Below are positions 1-7,068 of a DNA stretch of 64,000 bases, piece by piece (the stretch's first letter is position 1; each line of letters opens with the position of its first letter). The translations under genes and the position numbers were made by a program. Below the pieces are notes generated by a model that was not told where the DNA came from, did not search any database, and worked only from the letters and a program-made list of their open reading frames with translations. The DNA is from Candidatus Dechloromonas phosphorivorans (lineage in GTDB: Bacteria; Pseudomonadota; Gammaproteobacteria; Burkholderiales; Rhodocyclaceae): positions 32,908 to 96,907 of the forward strand of contig JADKIP010000002.1 of the NCBI GenBank assembly GCA_016721185.1. The letters are read 5' to 3'.

Positions 1-1
1 G

Positions 2-799
2 GTGCGGGAACTGGAAGACGGTCTGCATCGCCTTACGCAAGGAGAAAGCGATGTGGCATTGCCGCCCTTCGCACTCCGGGAATTTGACCAGCTCGCTAGC
101 GCAATCAATCATCTAGCTGAAGCGCTGCGTACATCTCGGCAAGCCCAGCGCCAGCTTTCCCGTCAGTTGATTCAAGTGCAGGAAGAGGAGCGCCGGACTC
201 TGGCAAGAGAATTGCATGATGAGATGGGTCAAACTCTGACTGCGATTAGTGTGACTGCTGCGTATCTTGAGCGTAACGCCGAAAAGCTGGAGGCCGGGCG
301 GATAGTTGAATGTGCGCAGGATCTGCGCCGCGATGTGCGAACGAGTGGCGACCAGCTGCGAGCCATGCTTCAGCATCTGCGCCCATACGGGCTTGATGCT
401 CAAGGCGTGAAGAGTGCTTTGCGAGAGTTGGTCAGCAGTTGGCAGCAACGCGAGTCAGGCATCCGCTTCAGCCTTGAAATGCCCAGCGATTTTCCTCCAC
501 TTGCAGACGAGGTCGGGCTAGCGTTGTATCGAGTAATACAGGAGGCGCTGACCAATGTTGTGCGACATAGCCGCGCAAAGCATTGCCGCGTAAATATTTT
601 CGCCAAGCTCGGCACGCTGCGCCTGGAAGTAGTTGATGATGGTTGCGGCCTGCCCGCCGCCGGCCCCAGCCGACGAGGCGGTTTGTTTGGTATTGAAGAA
701 CGGCTAGCGATGGTTGGCGGCAATTTGGTGTTTAAAAATGGACAGACCCAAGGGTTGCAACTTCAAATCACGCTACCCCTGAGCCCGCAGGAACAATAG
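2..799 (+). CDS. Sensor histidine kinase, NarX/LuxR-type, C-terminal part (cut by window edge)
   Basis: This is the cytoplasmic end of a two-component sensor kinase; the sensory N-terminus lies before the window. A short HAMP-like lead is followed by a HisKA_3 dimerisation domain with the phospho-acceptor box RELHDEMGQ near residue 71, then a HATPase_c domain with an N-box (EALTNVVRHS) and a G-box (VVDDGCGL). HisKA_3 kinases pair with LuxR-type regulators, and such a regulator follows 8 bases downstream, so the two form one operon. In related bacteria such pairs control PQQ-alcohol dehydrogenase genes (ErbR/AgmR-type systems); that role is inferred from the cytochrome and aldehyde dehydrogenase genes next door. 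Confidence 0.93.
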   Translation: MRELEDGLHRLTQGESDVALPPFALREFDQLASAINHLAEALRTSRQAQRQLSRQLIQVQEEERRTLARELHDEMGQTLTAISVTAAYLERNAEKLEAGRIVECAQDLRRDVRTSGDQLRAMLQHLRPYGLDAQGVKSALRELVSSWQQRESGIRFSLEMPSDFPPLADEVGLALYRVIQEALTNVVRHSRAKHCRVNIFAKLGTLRLEVVDDGCGLPAAGPSRRGGLFGIEERLAMVGGNLVFKNGQTQGLQLQITLPLSPQEQ

Positions 800-807
800 G
801 AGAAGAC

Positions 808-1455
808 ATGATCCGAATCATTCTGATCGATGACCACGCCATCGTAAGAACAGGCTACCGCCGCCTGCTCGATGCCGAACCGGGGCTGCAGGTCGTTGGT
901 GAAGCAGCCAGCGCCGACGAAGCAAACGCCTTGGTGCTACGCACTATTGCTGACGTTGCCCTTGTGGACTTGAGCCTGCGGGGAAGCAGTGGCATCGAGG
1001 CCATTCGCGGCATGCTGACACGGTGCCCCACGCTAAAAGTGCTTGTACTTTCCATGCACGAAGGGGCTGGCTACATCACTCAGGCCCTCCGAAGCGGAGC
1101 CCTTGGCTACCTGACCAAACACTGCGAACCCAGCGAAGTCATTGATGGCATCCATCGCGTCGCTACCGGAAAACGCGTTTTCTCTCCCGAAATTGCCCAG
1201 ATTCTGGCTCAGGAAGCAGCGGACGGAAATGATGCGTTCTCACATCTGACACCACGCGAATTTGAGGTATTGCGGATGCTGGTTCAAGGAGAATCCTCAA
1301 CCGGTATCGCATCATCAATGCACCTCAGCCAAAAAACAGTACTGAACTATCTTTCACTGATCCGGCAAAAGCTTGATGTGGAAAATGACTTCAAGCTCCT
1401 TCACTTGGCGGCTCGTCACGGCCTAGTGGATATAAGCCACGCCATTCGGGCCTGA
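808..1455 (+). CDS. Response regulator, NarL/FixJ (LuxR) family
   Basis: The protein has an N-terminal receiver domain (acidic pair IDDH near residues 8-9, phospho-acceptor Asp in VALVDLSL near 54, conserved Lys in YLTKHCEP) and a C-terminal LuxR-type helix-turn-helix (LTPREFEVLRML to KTVLNYLSLIRQKL). At 215 residues it has the usual length. A ribosome site (AGGAGAAG) sits just before the ATG. It is the partner of the kinase upstream. The closest known roles are AgmR/ErbR-type activators of alcohol oxidation, which fits the locus, but the target promoters cannot be told from sequence alone. Confidence 0.93.
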   Translation: MIRIILIDDHAIVRTGYRRLLDAEPGLQVVGEAASADEANALVLRTIADVALVDLSLRGSSGIEAIRGMLTRCPTLKVLVLSMHEGAGYITQALRSGALGYLTKHCEPSEVIDGIHRVATGKRVFSPEIAQILAQEAADGNDAFSHLTPREFEVLRMLVQGESSTGIASSMHLSQKTVLNYLSLIRQKLDVENDFKLLHLAARHGLVDISHAIRA

Positions 1456-1534
1456 ACAAGCTAGATTTATAAGTAGCAAGGCTTCAAACTACCTTACTCG
1501 TTTTCTTTATTAACCCACCCAATCGGAGAATCCC

Positions 1535-1927
1535 ATGTTTGTCAAATCCGTTAAATTTGTTATCGCCAGTGTTCTAGTCGCCGGCAGCCTAAGCAACGCC
1601 ATCGCTGATTCGGCCAATGATGAAAAAATGAAAAAGGCGGCATTAAAAGCCGGCTGCCTGACCTGCCACAGCGTTGAAGCCGGTAAAGGCGTAGCCCCTG
1701 CAGGTACCGACAAGCCAGTTGGCCCCGCCTGGGCAGACGTTGCCAGTAAATATCGGAATAAGCCGGGTGCAGCCGATTTCTTGACCCGTGTTGTACTTGA
1801 AGGCTCCAACCCATATTCCAGTCACTGGAAAGATAAAGTTTCTGGCATTGCCATGCCGCCAAATGCAGTCGCTATTACTGAGGCAGATGCCCGTCAATTA
1901 GTTTTTTGGATTCTTTCCATTAAATAA
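1535..1927 (+). CDS. Small class I cytochrome c (c551/c552-like)
   Basis: This 130-residue protein has a signal peptide (residues 1-24, cleavage near SNAIA-DS) and one haem-binding motif CLTCH near residue 45. A distal Met ligand candidate lies in SGIAMPPN near residue 108. It is therefore a soluble periplasmic electron carrier. It follows the two-component pair and precedes the aldehyde dehydrogenase, and a similar cytochrome is encoded at 4371, so the locus carries two related carriers, as expected next to quinoprotein alcohol oxidation. The physiological electron donor is not visible in this window. Confidence 0.9.
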   Translation: MFVKSVKFVIASVLVAGSLSNAIADSANDEKMKKAALKAGCLTCHSVEAGKGVAPAGTDKPVGPAWADVASKYRNKPGAADFLTRVVLEGSNPYSSHWKDKVSGIAMPPNAVAITEADARQLVFWILSIK

Positions 1928-1994
1928 AAGCAGTTTATTTTCCCGGTCATCAAAAGCCGAGACCAGAACCACCGATCCAAAACGCATAAAATCC

Positions 1995-2037
1995 AACATG
2001 AAAATGGCGCATCAATTTGATGCGCCATTTTCATGTT
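1995..2037. terminator. Perfect 21-bp inverted repeat, bidirectional terminator
   Basis: Two 21-base arms (1995-2015 and 2017-2037) are exact reverse complements separated by one base. The stem has a GC core (GGCGCATC) flanked by A-rich and T-rich ends, as in terminators that work in both directions. It lies 68 bases after the cytochrome c stop codon and ends that transcription unit before the sigma-54 promoter of the aldehyde dehydrogenase. Confidence 0.75.
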
Positions 2038-2257
2038 CAGCAAGCAAACATTAAAACTGATGTGCTCACATTAAGTCAGCAGCAAAACAGAAGTAACAGG
2101 CTTGATCGCCCCCTGCTCAAGCATTGAACATCTGTTTAATATTTGATCATATCGATGCATTTTGAAATCCTTACCCTAACAAAATTCACGCCAACAAACA
2201 CGCCCAACCAATTGATTTGTAATACATCTCTCAAGGTGACACATCAACCATCCAGGC

Positions 2258-2273
2258 TGGCACACCGCATGCA
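2258..2273 (+). promoter_or_regulatory. Sigma-54 (-24/-12) promoter of the aldehyde dehydrogenase gene
   Basis: TGGCACACCGCATGCA has the invariant GG and GC with exactly ten bases between them; the -24 half is perfect and the -12 half reads ATGC instead of TTGC. It lies about 100 bases before the dehydrogenase start. A sigma-54 activator is encoded at 7069-9096, and AcoR/ExaE-type activators typically drive such dehydrogenases. The remaining gap 1928-2374 otherwise holds only the terminator and AT-rich sequence that could bind the activator. Confidence 0.7.
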
Positions 2274-2374
2274 ATGTATTTGGCAGTAGTTTTGGCAGGA
2301 TAATTTTTAAGAATCAAAATCCGCCAATGCTTTCTTAACCGTTCGCAACTCAAATCCATGAATCAGGAGACAAC

Positions 2375-3893
2375 ATGATCTACGCAGCTCCCGGCGCAGC
2401 CGGTGCCACAATTGATTACAAAGCAAATTACGAAAACTTTATCGGCGGCAAGTGGGTTGCCCCGGTCAAAGGCGAATATTTTGATGTGATCACCCCGATC
2501 AACGGCAAGGTTTATACCAAAGTTGCACGCTCTACCGCCGAAGACGTCGAGCTGGCGTTGGATGCCGCACACGCAGCCGCCGATGCATGGGCCAAAACGC
2601 CTGCAGCCGAGCGTTCCAATATCCTGCTGAAAATTGCCGACCGTCTGGAAGCCAACCTAGAACGTCTCGCCTATGCCGAAACGGTTGATAACGGCAAAGC
2701 CATCCGCGAAACACTGAACGCCGACATTCCACTCACCATCGATCATTTCCGTTACTTCGCTGGCTGCCTGCGCGCCCAGGAAGGCACGATGAGCGATATC
2801 GACGAGAACACCGTCGCCCACCACTTCCACGAGCCACTCGGTGTCGTGGGTCAGATCATCCCCTGGAACTTTCCCGATTCTGATGGCCGCCTGGAAACTG
2901 GCACCGGCCATCGGCGCCGGTAACTGCGTCGTGCTCAAGCCGGCAGAATCCACCCCGATCTCAATCCTGATCCTGGCTGAATTGATCGCTGACATCCTGC
3001 CGCCGGGCGTCCTGAACATCATCAACGGTTACGGCCGCGAAGCCGGCATGCCGCTCGCCACCAGCAAGCGCATCGCCAAGATCGCCTTCACCGGCTCCAC
3101 CACCACCGGCCGCGTTATCGCTCAAGCCGCTGCCAACAACCTGATTCCGGCAACGCTGGAACTGGGCGGCAAGTCGCCTAACATCTTCTTTGCCGACGTG
3201 ATGGACAAGGACGACGGCTTCCTCGACAAGGCGATCGAAGGCATGGTGCTGTTTGCCTTCAACTCGGGTGAGGTTTGTACCTGCCCGTCACGCGCCCTGA
3301 TCCAGGAATCGATTTACGACAAATTCATGGAACGCGTCCTGAAGCGTGTTGCCGCCATCAAGCGGGGCAGCCCGCTTGACACCGATTGCATGATGGGTGC
3401 CCAGGCTTCGCAGGAACAACTGAGCAAGATCATGTCCTACATTGATCTTGGCAAGCAGGAAGCTGAACTGTTGATCGGTGGCGAAGCCGCCAATCTCGAC
3501 GGCGACCTGGCTGGCGGCTATTACATCCAGCCGACCCTGTTCAAGGGCCATAACAAGATGCGCATCTTCCAGGAAGAGATCTTCGGGCCAGTACTTGCCG
3601 TGACCACCTTCAAGGATGAAGCCGATGCACTAGCGATCGCCAACGATACCATTTATGGTCTCGGCGCTGGCGTCTGGAGCCGCAACGGTAACGTCGCTTA
3701 TCGCATGGGCCGTGCTATCAAAGCTGGCCGCGTCTGGACGAACTGCTACCACGCTTACCCGGCTCACGCCTCTTTTGGTGGCTACAAAGAATCCGGCATC
3801 GGTCGCGAAACACACAAGGTCATCCTCGACCACTACCAGCAACTCAAGTGCGTCCTGGTCAGCTACAGCGAACAGAAACTGGGTTTCTTCTAA
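2375..3893 (+). CDS. NAD-dependent aldehyde dehydrogenase, ExaC/AldB/AcoD type (frameshift near 2870)
   Basis: The enzyme oxidises acetaldehyde and related aldehydes to acids with NAD. The reading frame starts at 2375 (MIYAAPGAAG) and runs to IIPWNFP near 2875, where one extra base in the run AACTTTCCCG moves it into another frame; the second frame continues without loss (ILMAAWKLAPAIGAG) to 3893. Together they give about 505 residues, the family length. LELGGKSPN carries the catalytic Glu and EVCTCPSRA the nucleophilic Cys with the Cys-Thr-Cys signature of this subgroup. The DUF779 gene follows, a common partner. The break looks like a sequencing indel because both halves are fully conserved, but a real recent frameshift is possible. 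Confidence 0.9.
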
Positions 3894-3936
3894 CAGAAGT
3901 AGGCTCCTCCACTGTCCCATTTGCGGGCAACTCTTC

Positions 3937-3962
3937 GGGGGCGGGCAACCGCCCCCTTTTTT
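3937..3962 (+). terminator. Intrinsic terminator between aldehyde dehydrogenase and DUF779 gene
   Basis: An 8-bp perfect GC stem (GGGGGCGG / CCGCCCCC) with a GCAA tetraloop is followed by six T. It lies 44 bases after the dehydrogenase stop and only about 12 bases before the DUF779 start codon, so it probably lowers expression of the downstream gene rather than separating unrelated genes. Confidence 0.85.
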
Positions 3963-3974
3963 CAGGAGAAGAGC

Positions 3975-4343
3975 ATGGTTGAAAAAGTCATTGCCACCGA
4001 AACAGCGCTGGCACTCATTGAAAGCCTGAAAAAGAAACACGGTGAGTTAATTTTTCACCAGTCAGGCGGCTGCTGTGACAACAGTGCAGCCAATTGTTAT
4101 TTGCCCGGTGAATTGACCATCGGCGCTGGCGATGTCCACCTCGGCAATATCGGTGGCGTGCCGTTCTATATGAGTACCTCGCAATACACCTACTGGAAGC
4201 ACACCCAGTTGATCATCGACGTCGTTGATGGCCACGGTGGCACTTTTTCTCTGGAAGGTCCGGAAGGCAAAGCTTTCCATACTCGTTCCCGACTTTTTAC
4301 CGATGCTGAATGGGCTGAGCTTGAGGCCAGCGGTACGGTTTGA
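3975..4343 (+). CDS. DUF779 protein
   Basis: The start at 3975 (MVEKVIATE) is chosen because CAGGAGAAG lies directly upstream; a longer in-frame start at 3921 would run through the terminator. The 122-residue protein has the family core with HQSGGCCDNSAANC, a Cys/His-rich stretch that may bind metal. DUF779 proteins are regularly encoded next to acetaldehyde dehydrogenases of the ExaC/AldB type, as here, but their biochemical role is not established. The next gene, a cytochrome c, begins 27 bases later. Confidence 0.85.
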   Translation: MVEKVIATETALALIESLKKKHGELIFHQSGGCCDNSAANCYLPGELTIGAGDVHLGNIGGVPFYMSTSQYTYWKHTQLIIDVVDGHGGTFSLEGPEGKAFHTRSRLFTDAEWAELEASGTV

Positions 4344-4370
4344 ATAAAACACCGATCGAAAGGAATAGAC

Positions 4371-4700
4371 ATGAACAAAAAACTATCTAACCTGTTTATG
4401 CCCCTGCTGGCCGTTTCCGCGCTGGCTATGGCGACCCCGTCCATCGCATCTGAAGCAATTGTCAAGAAAGCCCGTTGTGTCGCCTGCCACACCGTTGACG
4501 CCAAACGCGTTGGCCCCGCCTACAAGGATGTCGCTACCAAGTATCGTGGTGATGCTGGCGCGCCGGATAAACTCTTCGCCAAGGTACGCGCTGGCGGCAG
4601 CGGCAACTGGGGAGAAGTCCCGATGATGCCGCACGGCACTGACAAGATCAGCGATGACGACCTGAAAGCAGCAGTGAAATGGATTCTGGCTTTAGAGTAA
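4371..4700 (+). CDS. Small class I cytochrome c
   Basis: This 109-residue protein has a signal peptide ending near SIASEA, a CVACH haem site near residue 38 and a candidate axial Met in VPMMPHG near residue 88. It resembles cytochrome c551/c552 and is related to the protein at 1535. Placed after the aldehyde dehydrogenase and DUF779 genes, it most likely shuttles electrons in the periplasm during alcohol oxidation. A ribosome site (AAAGGAATAG) precedes the ATG. Confidence 0.9.
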   Translation: MNKKLSNLFMPLLAVSALAMATPSIASEAIVKKARCVACHTVDAKRVGPAYKDVATKYRGDAGAPDKLFAKVRAGGSGNWGEVPMMPHGTDKISDDDLKAAVKWILALE

Positions 4701-4727
4701 GTTAAGACAGTGGCAAGTTTGCCAGCA

Positions 4728-4765
4728 CAAAAAAACCGCAAAGCTGAAAGCTTGCGGTTTTTTTA
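4728..4765. terminator. Bidirectional terminator between convergent cytochrome genes
   Basis: An A-run, a stem (ACCGCAAAGCT / AGCTTGCGGT, one bulged base) and a T-run lie between the convergent cytochrome c (plus) and cytochrome b561 (minus) genes. A/T tracts on both sides allow termination in both directions. Confidence 0.85.
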
Positions 4766-4830
4766 CGGGCAAACGCTGTAAATGACTCGCTTCAATCACC
4801 AACCCACTTGATCAGAAGTTAGGCGCATGA

Positions 4831-5364
4831 TCAGTTTTTGAACGCCTTGCCGGGCAGCATGCGTTGAAGCGTCCCATCTCGCTTGATGGCATGTTTAAAG
4901 GCACCGGCCACATGGAGAAAAATCAGGCCGCCGCCGCCCCAGACCGCTATTTGGTGCAATTGCTTGAAGAACGCGTTGAGCGACTCGTCAGGCCAACCTG
5001 CTTTTGGAATTTCAACGCCAAAAAACTTCAATGCATAGGGCGTAAACGAAGACGCCAAGTAGCCGGCCAGCGGCGCCAGAAACAAAAACGCATAGAGCGC
5101 ATGGTGCGTCGCATGAGCCAGTTTGGCCTCCCAACCAGTCGCGGTTGTCGGTGGCGGCGGCTGCCGGCGCCGCCAAGCCAAGCGAACAACGACCACCAAC
5201 AGCATCGCCAAGCCCAACGACTTGTGCAAACCATAAGCCGCACTACGCTCAGCCCCTTTGGGCAAATCGGTCATCGTCCAACCGAGCCAAAGCAACCACA
5301 AAATAACGGCCGCCTGGGCCCAGTGCAGGGCAATGGCGGGTAAGGAATAACGCGGCTGACTCAT
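4831..5364 (-). CDS. Cytochrome b561
   Basis: The 177-residue inner-membrane protein has four predicted transmembrane helices and the conserved His residues that hold two b haems: LHW near residue 14, LHKSLG near 47, HHALY and LHVAG near 150. This is the length and layout of the CybB family. It probably passes electrons between the quinone pool and periplasmic carriers. It stands alone on the minus strand, convergent with the cytochrome c gene. Confidence 0.9.
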   Translation of the reverse strand: MSQPRYSLPAIALHWAQAAVILWLLWLGWTMTDLPKGAERSAAYGLHKSLGLAMLLVVVVRLAWRRRQPPPPTTATGWEAKLAHATHHALYAFLFLAPLAGYLASSFTPYALKFFGVEIPKAGWPDESLNAFFKQLHQIAVWGGGGLIFLHVAGAFKHAIKRDGTLQRMLPGKAFKN

Positions 5365-5520
5365 CCGAGGCCTTGACTCAAAGAGCCACTGTTCAATGTG
5401 AGCTCATGCAAAATTTTTAAATGCTCTTTTTATCGACTACCGCCGGATCCTTGAATCCGTCGGTGTCCATAAGAGTTCGTTCCGACAAAAAATCCAGATC
5501 GAGAAAAGCGGGCTAACAGC

Positions 5521-6366
5521 TTAGGCCGGAAAATAAGAAATGCCGTGGCGCTTGAATATCGCAGCAATGCTGCCATCCCGCTTCAAATCAGCCAATGCAC
5601 CGCCTATTGCCTCAGCCAACTCCATTTCCTCGACTTTAACCGCCATGCCTAACGGCCAACTATCAACCTTCAACTCGGCAAATTTTGATGTTTCAATCGG
5701 GAAGCGGGTTTGCCCAGCCAAAGCCGATTCCAACTCGGCGCGCGGCGACAGAATTGCCGCGATTTGGCCATCGGCCAAACCCTTCGCAGCTTCGCTAACG
5801 GTCTTGAAATGCACAACATTGTCGCGCAACCTGCCATTGAGGACGCCAAGCAGAAAAGAATCGGCCAGGCTTGCTGTTTCAACGCCAATTTTTTCCCGAG
5901 TAAAGATCTCCAGCGCGACAGCAGCGGAACCTGAAAGACGCGGCACAATGTCGGGGTTTCTTGCCAACGCAAGGGTTTCACGATGATAGGAACCGAAGAT
6001 TCGTACCTTGTCGTTAGCCCTCGCAAGAAGTTCGTCTACCGGAACGTGCATCATGACGTCAGCCGGTTGCGTCCCTAGGTAATGACCTTTCCAGACCATG
6101 TTCCGCAGGTCGTCGTTCATATCCTCGTCAGCATTGAAACCAACAATTTCCGGCGTCAAACCAAGCTTTTCCGCAATGGCGCGCCCGATGTCGGCATCAA
6201 TACCTTTTCCGCCACTCATTGCGTAGGGCGGGAAGTCATTGTAAACCGCGATACGCAAGCGCCCGCGCTGCCGAATTGCCGCCATATCGTCAGCACGGGA
6301 TGGCAATGTGGCGAATAAAGGAGTTGCAGCCAGGGCTTTGAGCCAAAGGCGGCGATTATTCTTCAT
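5521..6366 (-). CDS. Periplasmic substrate-binding protein (SBP_bac_3 fold), quinoprotein-associated type
   Basis: The start at 6366 (MKNNRRLWLK) has GGAG seven bases upstream and gives a signal peptide ending at SRA-DD. The mature protein has the two-lobed extracellular solute-binding fold, beginning with IRQRGRLRIAVYNDFPPY. It overlaps the end of the PedF cytochrome gene by 11 bases, so the two are cotranscribed. Similar proteins (MoxJ/XoxJ/PedG-like) accompany PQQ-dependent alcohol dehydrogenases and are thought to help their assembly or function; no permease or ATPase gene is near, which supports that reading over transport. Confidence 0.8.
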   Translation of the reverse strand: MKNNRRLWLKALAATPLFATLPSRADDMAAIRQRGRLRIAVYNDFPPYAMSGGKGIDADIGRAIAEKLGLTPEIVGFNADEDMNDDLRNMVWKGHYLGTQPADVMMHVPVDELLARANDKVRIFGSYHRETLALARNPDIVPRLSGSAAVALEIFTREKIGVETASLADSFLLGVLNGRLRDNVVHFKTVSEAAKGLADGQIAAILSPRAELESALAGQTRFPIETSKFAELKVDSWPLGMAVKVEEMELAEAIGGALADLKRDGSIAAIFKRHGISYFPA

Positions 6367-6784
6367 GCACGGTCTCCAGCCAGGCACGAATTGACCACAT
6401 GGCTTCCTGACTCAATGTACCTTCAAACGGTGGCATATAAACGCGACCATCACGCACAGCGCCCTTGCGAATACGCTGCATGAAGACCTCGTCACCGTCA
6501 TCACCTAGCGGCAGGTAGCGCAGGTCCGGCGCAATACCGCCAGAAACAGCGCCAAGGCCGTGGCAACGAGCACAGTTTTGGTTAAATGCAGAATCTCCGA
6601 TGCGAATAGCTGTCTTATCTTTGCGGTAAGGATTCGCAGTCTGCCAATCGGCGCCAAGATTTTTCAGGCCTGTTGTATCTACAGCTTGGGGAACGACATC
6701 ACCGTGGGCAAAAACTTGTGGTGCGGTCGCACCGAGAAAAAGAGCTGCGGCTACAGCGCAGAAAGAACGGATAGGATGTTTCAC
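6356..6784 (-). CDS. pedF: Cytochrome c-550 PedF
   Basis: The gene starts with GTG (MKHPIRS) behind a strong site AAAGGAG. A signal peptide ends near VFAHGD, and the mature protein carries the PedF-type N-terminus (HGDVVPQAVDTTGL), one haem site CARCH near residue 75 and a candidate Met ligand in VYMPPF. PedF-type cytochromes accept electrons from PQQ-dependent ethanol dehydrogenases. The binding-protein gene follows in the same operon, and a perfect sigma-54 promoter lies upstream. The quinoprotein itself is not in the window and may lie before base 1. Confidence 0.87.
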   Translation of the reverse strand: MKHPIRSFCAVAAALFLGATAPQVFAHGDVVPQAVDTTGLKNLGADWQTANPYRKDKTAIRIGDSAFNQNCARCHGLGAVSGGIAPDLRYLPLGDDGDEVFMQRIRKGAVRDGRVYMPPFEGTLSQEAMWSIRAWLETVHEE

Positions 6785-6832
6785 ATTGGCTCCTTTGGTA
6801 ATTACGAGTAACTGCTTTTGTCGATTATCTTT

Positions 6833-6848
6833 TGCAAACCCTGTGCCA
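6833..6848 (-). promoter_or_regulatory. pedF: Sigma-54 promoter of pedF operon
   Basis: Read on the minus strand, TGGCACAGGGTTTGCA matches the -24/-12 consensus at every fixed position, 49 bases before the pedF start. The expected start of transcription is near 6822. Confidence 0.85.
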
Positions 6849-6952
6849 GGGAGTTCGGACTCGCGTTTTCATGCAAATCTAGCGCATCTATGGCAATAGT
6901 GCATCCCCGAACGCCTGCAATCGGCTTAATATTGCCAGATCTTGGCACACCC

Positions 6953-6968
6953 TTTGCTGACTTATTCG
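6953..6968 (+). promoter_or_regulatory. Sigma-54 promoter of the activator gene
   Basis: TGGCACACCCTTTGCT is a second perfect -24/-12 match in the same intergenic space, pointing toward the sigma-54 activator gene. It suggests that the activator drives its own gene. The 100 bases between the two divergent promoters are the likely place of shared activator sites. Confidence 0.8.
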
Positions 6969-7068
6969 ACCAACTGTTCAGCGCATTGCTAATAAAAGGT
7001 GCAGGTGTTACGTTATGAAGCAACAAGAGCAAAAAAATCAAAAGATTGATCAAGATTTTGGAGGAGAG

